8,265 nucleotides of DNA from contig CANRAC010000041.1 of assembly GCA_947628495.1 (NCBI GenBank), forward strand, positions 1-8,265, read 5' to 3'. Shown piece after piece: positions 5,389 through 8,265 of the stretch (within the stretch, counting starts at the first letter, position 1; each line of letters begins with the position of its first letter). The position numbers were made by a program, and so were the translations under genes. Under the pieces are notes generated by a model. The model was not told the origin of the DNA and did no database searches. It saw only the letters and a list, made by a program, of their open reading frames with translations. The DNA is from an uncultured Bacilli bacterium. Its GTDB lineage: Bacteria > Bacillota_I > Bacilli_A > RF39 > UBA660.

Positions 5389-5434
5389 TAATTTCATGAG
5401 CTTGCTGCTGGACTATTCATAGCTTTCAAAAAAG
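5389..5434 (+). repeat. Decayed cassette end (remnant of the 3' conserved block)
   Basis: TAATTTCATGAG (5389-5400) and a 31-bp stretch (5404-5434) match positions 10-21 and 47-77 of cassette A exactly, with CTT (5401-5403) matching 31-33. The remnant therefore equals the 3' block minus 9 and 13 bases, 22 in all, which shifts the frame. It keeps the cassette A linker start (TTCAAAAAAG, encoding FKK). The rest of the cassette is gone. Past the remnant the old frame stays open to a TGA at 5479-5481, probably without meaning. Confidence 0.88.
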
Positions 5435-5456
5435 CTCGATTATTTGCTGAAATTAG

Positions 5457-5484
5457 TGATATAATAACATCAAGGAAATGAGGT
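5457..5484 (+). promoter_or_regulatory. Likely promoter and ribosome-binding site of ppaC
   Basis: An extended -10, TGATATAAT (5457-5465), has no good -35 at the expected distance. GAGGT (5480-5484) lies six to seven bases before the ATG. The leader would be short, about 20 bases. The promoter lies directly downstream of the decayed cassette end. Confidence 0.55.
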
Positions 5485-5490
5485 AAAAAA

Positions 5491-7113
5491 ATGGAAAAGA
5501 CCTATATATTTGGCCATCGTAAACCTGATACTGATTCTGTTTGTGCCAGTATTGCGCTTTCGTATTTAAAAAATAAATTAGGAATGAATACCGAAGCGCG
5601 CGTGATTGGGACAATTAATAATGAAACAAGATATGTTTTAAAATATTTTAATGTTGATGAGCCTTTATACTTAAACGATGTAAAAGTTCAAGTTAATAAC
5701 ATTAATTATCAAAAGAATGTTGTTTTAAATGATAATGCTTCTATTTTAAAAGCTTTTAACTTTATGAATGAAAATAATGTTCCCGCTTTACCTTTAATTG
5801 ATGATAAAGGGATTTTAAATGGTTTAATTACTTTAAAAGAAATAGGTAAAGATTTAGTACAAGGTGATTTAAACAAATTAGCAACTTCTTATGCTAATAT
5901 TTTAGAAACTCTTAATGGACAAGAAATTTTAAAGTTTGATGAAGAAATTTTAGGGACATTAATGGTGGCTGCTTTTAAAAGTGAATCTTTTATTCATCAA
6001 GTGCAATTACAAACTGATAATGTTTTGATAGTGGGCGATAGGTACAATATTATTAAAAAGGCTTTGGATGAGAAGATTAAACTATTAATTGTTGTAGGAG
6101 GTCATAAACTACAAGAAGATTTACTTGCTTTAGCTCGTGATAATAAAGTTAATATTATTTATACCGATTATGAAACATATGAAACTGCGAGTAAAATAAG
6201 ATTAGCTAATTATATTAAAATTATTAAAGTAACTGAAGAACCGATAACTTTTGATGTTCATGATTATCGTACGGAAATTATGGAAGAAATTAATAAATAT
6301 GGGCATACGACTTATCCAATAGTTAATAAGAAAAATAAGTGTTTAGGTCTATTAAAAGTTACCGATACTTACAGTTATGAAAAAATGAATGTTATTTTAG
6401 TAGATCATAATCAAAAAGCCCAAAGTGTGGAAGGTATTGATGAGGCTAATATTTTAGAAGTAATTGATCATCATAATTTAAGTACTATCTGGACTTCTAG
6501 TCCGATTAGTTTTCGATCTATGCCAGTAGGAAGTACTTGTACAATTATTTATAAGCTATATGAAGAGAATAATATTGCTATTCCTTATGATATTGCTGGT
6601 TTGATGTTAGCGGCGATTTTATCAGACACTATGATATTTAAGTCCCCAACGACGACCGAGATAGATAAAGAAGTAGCTACTAAGCTTAGTGAAATGACTA
6701 AGATTGATATCGAACAATTTGGGTATAATATGTTTAAAGCTGGCTCTACTATTAAAGGAATGACTCCGGAAGAAGTATTTAATCAGGATCTTAAAAATTA
6801 TAAAGTCGGGGATGAATCAATGGTTATTTCGCAAGTATTTACCATGGATTATGATGATATAAAACAAGACTTAAACTCTTATATTACCGTCTTAAATAAT
6901 TTAGCAGCGCAAGGATATAAAGTAGCAGTTATGTTTATTACGGATGTAATTAAAAATGGTTCTTATATCATCTTTAATGATAATGCTAAAGAAATTATTG
7001 AAGAAAGTTATAATATCGATAATGTTTATCAAGGAATATACTTACAAGATTTAGTTTCTCGTAAGAAACAATTAGTACCAAATATTATGGAAGCAATGCA
7101 ACGGAAAATTTAG
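5491..7113 (+). CDS. ppaC: Manganese-dependent inorganic pyrophosphatase with CBS-DRTGG regulatory insert
   Basis: A family II (DHH) pyrophosphatase that hydrolyses cytoplasmic pyrophosphate to phosphate and so drives biosynthetic reactions. The N-terminal metal-binding motif is GHRKPDTDS (His9, Asp13, Asp15). A regulatory insert follows: CBS-like segments near 71-120 and 250-300 flank a DRTGG-like region at about 130-245 (VGDRYNI, VVGG). The catalytic part resumes with VDHN (305-307), the DHH motif IDHH (325-328), MPVGSTCT (344-351) and LSDT (378-380). The C-terminal DHHA2 domain contains KGMTPEEVF (422-430). The length of 540 residues is normal for the CBS-DRTGG subtype, in which adenine nucleotides bind the insert and tune activity; that regulation is inferred from the family. 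All key residues appear present. The start is supported by GAGGT at 5480-5484. The SDR gene follows after 31 bases, probably in the same transcript. Confidence 0.95.
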   Translation: MEKTYIFGHRKPDTDSVCASIALSYLKNKLGMNTEARVIGTINNETRYVLKYFNVDEPLYLNDVKVQVNNINYQKNVVLNDNASILKAFNFMNENNVPALPLIDDKGILNGLITLKEIGKDLVQGDLNKLATSYANILETLNGQEILKFDEEILGTLMVAAFKSESFIHQVQLQTDNVLIVGDRYNIIKKALDEKIKLLIVVGGHKLQEDLLALARDNKVNIIYTDYETYETASKIRLANYIKIIKVTEEPITFDVHDYRTEIMEEINKYGHTTYPIVNKKNKCLGLLKVTDTYSYEKMNVILVDHNQKAQSVEGIDEANILEVIDHHNLSTIWTSSPISFRSMPVGSTCTIIYKLYEENNIAIPYDIAGLMLAAILSDTMIFKSPTTTEIDKEVATKLSEMTKIDIEQFGYNMFKAGSTIKGMTPEEVFNQDLKNYKVGDESMVISQVFTMDYDDIKQDLNSYITVLNNLAAQGYKVAVMFITDVIKNGSYIIFNDNAKEIIEESYNIDNVYQGIYLQDLVSRKKQLVPNIMEAMQRKI

Positions 7114-7125
7114 TGTTGCTTTTTT
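7098..7125 (+). terminator. Weak terminator or attenuator after ppaC
   Basis: GCAAC (7098-7102) can pair with GTTGC (7115-7119) across a 12-base loop, followed by six T (7120-7125). The stem is short and spans the ppaC stop codon. It may reduce rather than stop read-through into the SDR gene. Confidence 0.35.
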
Positions 7126-7144
7126 AAAAGGAAAAGGTGATTTG

Positions 7145-7897
7145 ATGCAAGCGTTAATAACAGGTGCCAGTAGTGGAATTGGTAAGGATATGGCTAGATA
7201 TTTAGCTTCTTTAGGGTATGATTTAATCTTAGTAGCCAGAAGAAAAGACCGTTTGGAAATATTACAAAAGGAACTAAAAACTAAAGTTAAAATTATTCCA
7301 TTAGATTTAGCTGTGGAAGCTAATTGTTTTAAACTATATGAAAAAGTAAAAGATGACAACGTTGATATTTTAATTAATAATGCAGGCTTTGGTTTATTTG
7401 GCGTGTTTTATAAAACGGATTTAAAGCGCGAATTAGAAATGATTAATGTGAATATTAAATGTGTGCATATTTTAACAAAGTTATTTTTGCAAGATTTTAT
7501 GCAAAAAGATCGAGGCTATATTTTAAATGTGGCTAGTAGTGCCGGCTTTTTATCTGGCCCGCGTTTGAATACTTATTATGCCACTAAAAATTATGTTTTA
7601 AAATTAACTATGGCTATTTATGAAGAATTAAGACATAAAAAAAGTAATGTAGGTATCAGTGCTTTATGTCCGGGACCCGTAGCAACAGAATTTAATCAAG
7701 TTGCTAAAGGAAAATTTAGTCTAAAAGAAATGGCTAGTGATAAAGTAGCGAAAATGGGAATTGATAAAATGTTGAAGAAAAAATTAATTATAATCCCGGG
7801 TTTATCTAATAAACTATCTATCTTTTTCATGCGTTTTATTCCTTATAAATGGCAATTAAAAATAATATATCAAATTCAAAAACGCAAAACTTCTTGA
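7145..7897 (+). CDS. Classical short-chain dehydrogenase/reductase (COG0300-like)
   Basis: A 250-residue NAD(P)-dependent oxidoreductase with a Rossmann fold. Visible motifs are the cofactor loop TGASSGIG (6-13), RRKDRL (32-37, basic residues that favour NADPH), LDL (53-55), NNAG (78-81), the catalytic Ser in NVASSAG (131 or 132), YYATK (Tyr144, Lys148) and CPGPVAT (175-181). The C-terminal 40 residues are hydrophobic and basic (IIIPGLSNKLSIFFMRFIPY) and may touch the membrane, as in related proteins of this group. The substrate cannot be told from sequence. ATG at 7145 is preferred over the TTG one codon earlier because AAAAGGTGAT (7132-7141) is better placed for it. It follows ppaC after 31 bases in the same direction, with no clear promoter of its own. 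Confidence 0.92.
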   Translation: MQALITGASSGIGKDMARYLASLGYDLILVARRKDRLEILQKELKTKVKIIPLDLAVEANCFKLYEKVKDDNVDILINNAGFGLFGVFYKTDLKRELEMINVNIKCVHILTKLFLQDFMQKDRGYILNVASSAGFLSGPRLNTYYATKNYVLKLTMAIYEELRHKKSNVGISALCPGPVATEFNQVAKGKFSLKEMASDKVAKMGIDKMLKKKLIIIPGLSNKLSIFFMRFIPYKWQLKIIYQIQKRKTS

Positions 7898-7935
7898 ACA
7901 AACGTATGTGTTAGTGTAAAATAATGGCTGTGAGG
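7894..7935 (+). promoter_or_regulatory. Promoter and ribosome-binding site of the radical SAM gene
   Basis: TTGAAC (7894-7899) and TAAAAT (7917-7922) are 17 bp apart. The -35 box overlaps the SDR stop codon. GTGAGG (7930-7935) then serves as ribosome-binding site four bases before the ATG, giving a leader of only about 11 bases. Confidence 0.5.
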
Positions 7936-7939
7936 AAAA

Positions 7940-8265
7940 ATGAAGTTTAAGAAAATATATTTAGAAATCACTAATGTTTGTAATCTTAAATGCTCTTTTT
8001 GTCATGGTACAAAAAGAAGAAAGCAATTTATTGATTTTGAAAGTTTTCAACAAATTTTAGCCAAAATCAAAAATTATACTAACTATTTATATTTTCATAT
8101 TATGGGTGAGCCTTTAATGCATCCTTTAATTAATGAATTAATAAATGAAGCAAGTAAAGATTTTTATATAAATATTACAACTAATGGCTATTTAATCTCG
8201 AAAATAGTTAATAATAAAAATATTAGGCAAATAAATATCTCTTTACATAGTTATGATCCCCAATA
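7940..8265 (+). CDS. Radical SAM protein, 5' part only (cut by window end)
   Basis: The first 108 codons are present and open to the window edge. Near the start, TNVCNLKCSFCHG carries the CxxxCxxC motif (Cys14, Cys18, Cys21) that binds the 4Fe-4S cluster used to cleave S-adenosylmethionine. HIMGEPLMHP (about residues 54-63) is the GGE-like motif that contacts the SAM amino group, and ITTNGYLI and INISLHS follow the expected barrel strands. This matches the SPASM/COG0535-like group of radical SAM enzymes, but the C-terminal part that would show the substrate class lies outside the window. ATG at 7940 follows GTGAGG. Confidence 0.88.
   Translation, partial: MKFKKIYLEITNVCNLKCSFCHGTKRRKQFIDFESFQQILAKIKNYTNYLYFHIMGEPLMHPLINELINEASKDFYINITTNGYLISKIVNNKNIRQINISLHSYDPQ

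Noticed and set aside
5421..5436. Inverted repeat AGCTTT-CAAA-AAAGCT as a terminator
   Set aside because: No T tract follows on either strand, and the sequence is mostly the cassette end plus linker; the pairing is probably accidental.
7895..7897. TGA read as tryptophan (Mollicutes code 4)
   Set aside because: Tryptophan is encoded by TGG in the ATPase, ppaC and SDR genes, the SDR protein ends naturally at this TGA, and reading through adds only a short tail with no family match.

Overview
The window reads as a chromosomal segment from a low-GC, AT-rich Gram-positive bacterium (Bacillota; possibly a gut Bacilli/Erysipelotrichia-like or RF39-like lineage, though the species cannot be named from sequence alone). 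Support: Shine-Dalgarno sequences of the AAAGGAGG type, sigma-A-like promoters with 17-bp spacing, a sortase-type sorting signal (NPGTSDN), a CBS/DRTGG-containing Mn-dependent pyrophosphatase, and the standard code (Trp is TGG; the SDR gene ends in TGA).

The left half (1-4004) is a tandem array of surface-protein cassettes. Each full unit starts with the same 32-bp block, which encodes the end of a signal peptide (LVLMVGGVKAA). A long variable body follows. Each unit then ends with a nearly identical 120-bp block encoding a linker plus a cell-wall sorting signal (APESQEATG...NPGTSDN plus a hydrophobic segment). The window holds the tail of one cassette (A, 1-67), three full cassettes (B 83-898, C 1624-2976, D 2967-4004) and a decayed cassette end (5389-5434). 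Cassettes lack a promoter, a ribosome-binding site, the signal-peptide start and, in B and D, the basic tail of the sorting signal. I infer that they are silent donors for recombination into an expressed surface-protein gene outside the window. B and D are diverged relatives (beta-rich); C has an unrelated beta-helix body.

Two non-cassette loci lie inside the array boundaries. A RelB/DinJ-YafQ-type toxin-antitoxin operon (1017-1603), with its own promoter and terminator, occupies the junction between B and C. An AAA/DUF4143 ATPase gene on the minus strand (4045-5250) lies between cassette D and the decayed cassette end. The toxin-antitoxin pair may stabilise the repeat-rich array against deletion, as proposed for toxin-antitoxin cassettes in superintegrons.

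The right part is ordinary housekeeping sequence: an Mn-dependent inorganic pyrophosphatase (ppaC, 5491-7113), a classical short-chain dehydrogenase (7145-7897) probably in the same operon, and the 5' part of a radical SAM gene (7940 to the window end) with its own likely promoter.
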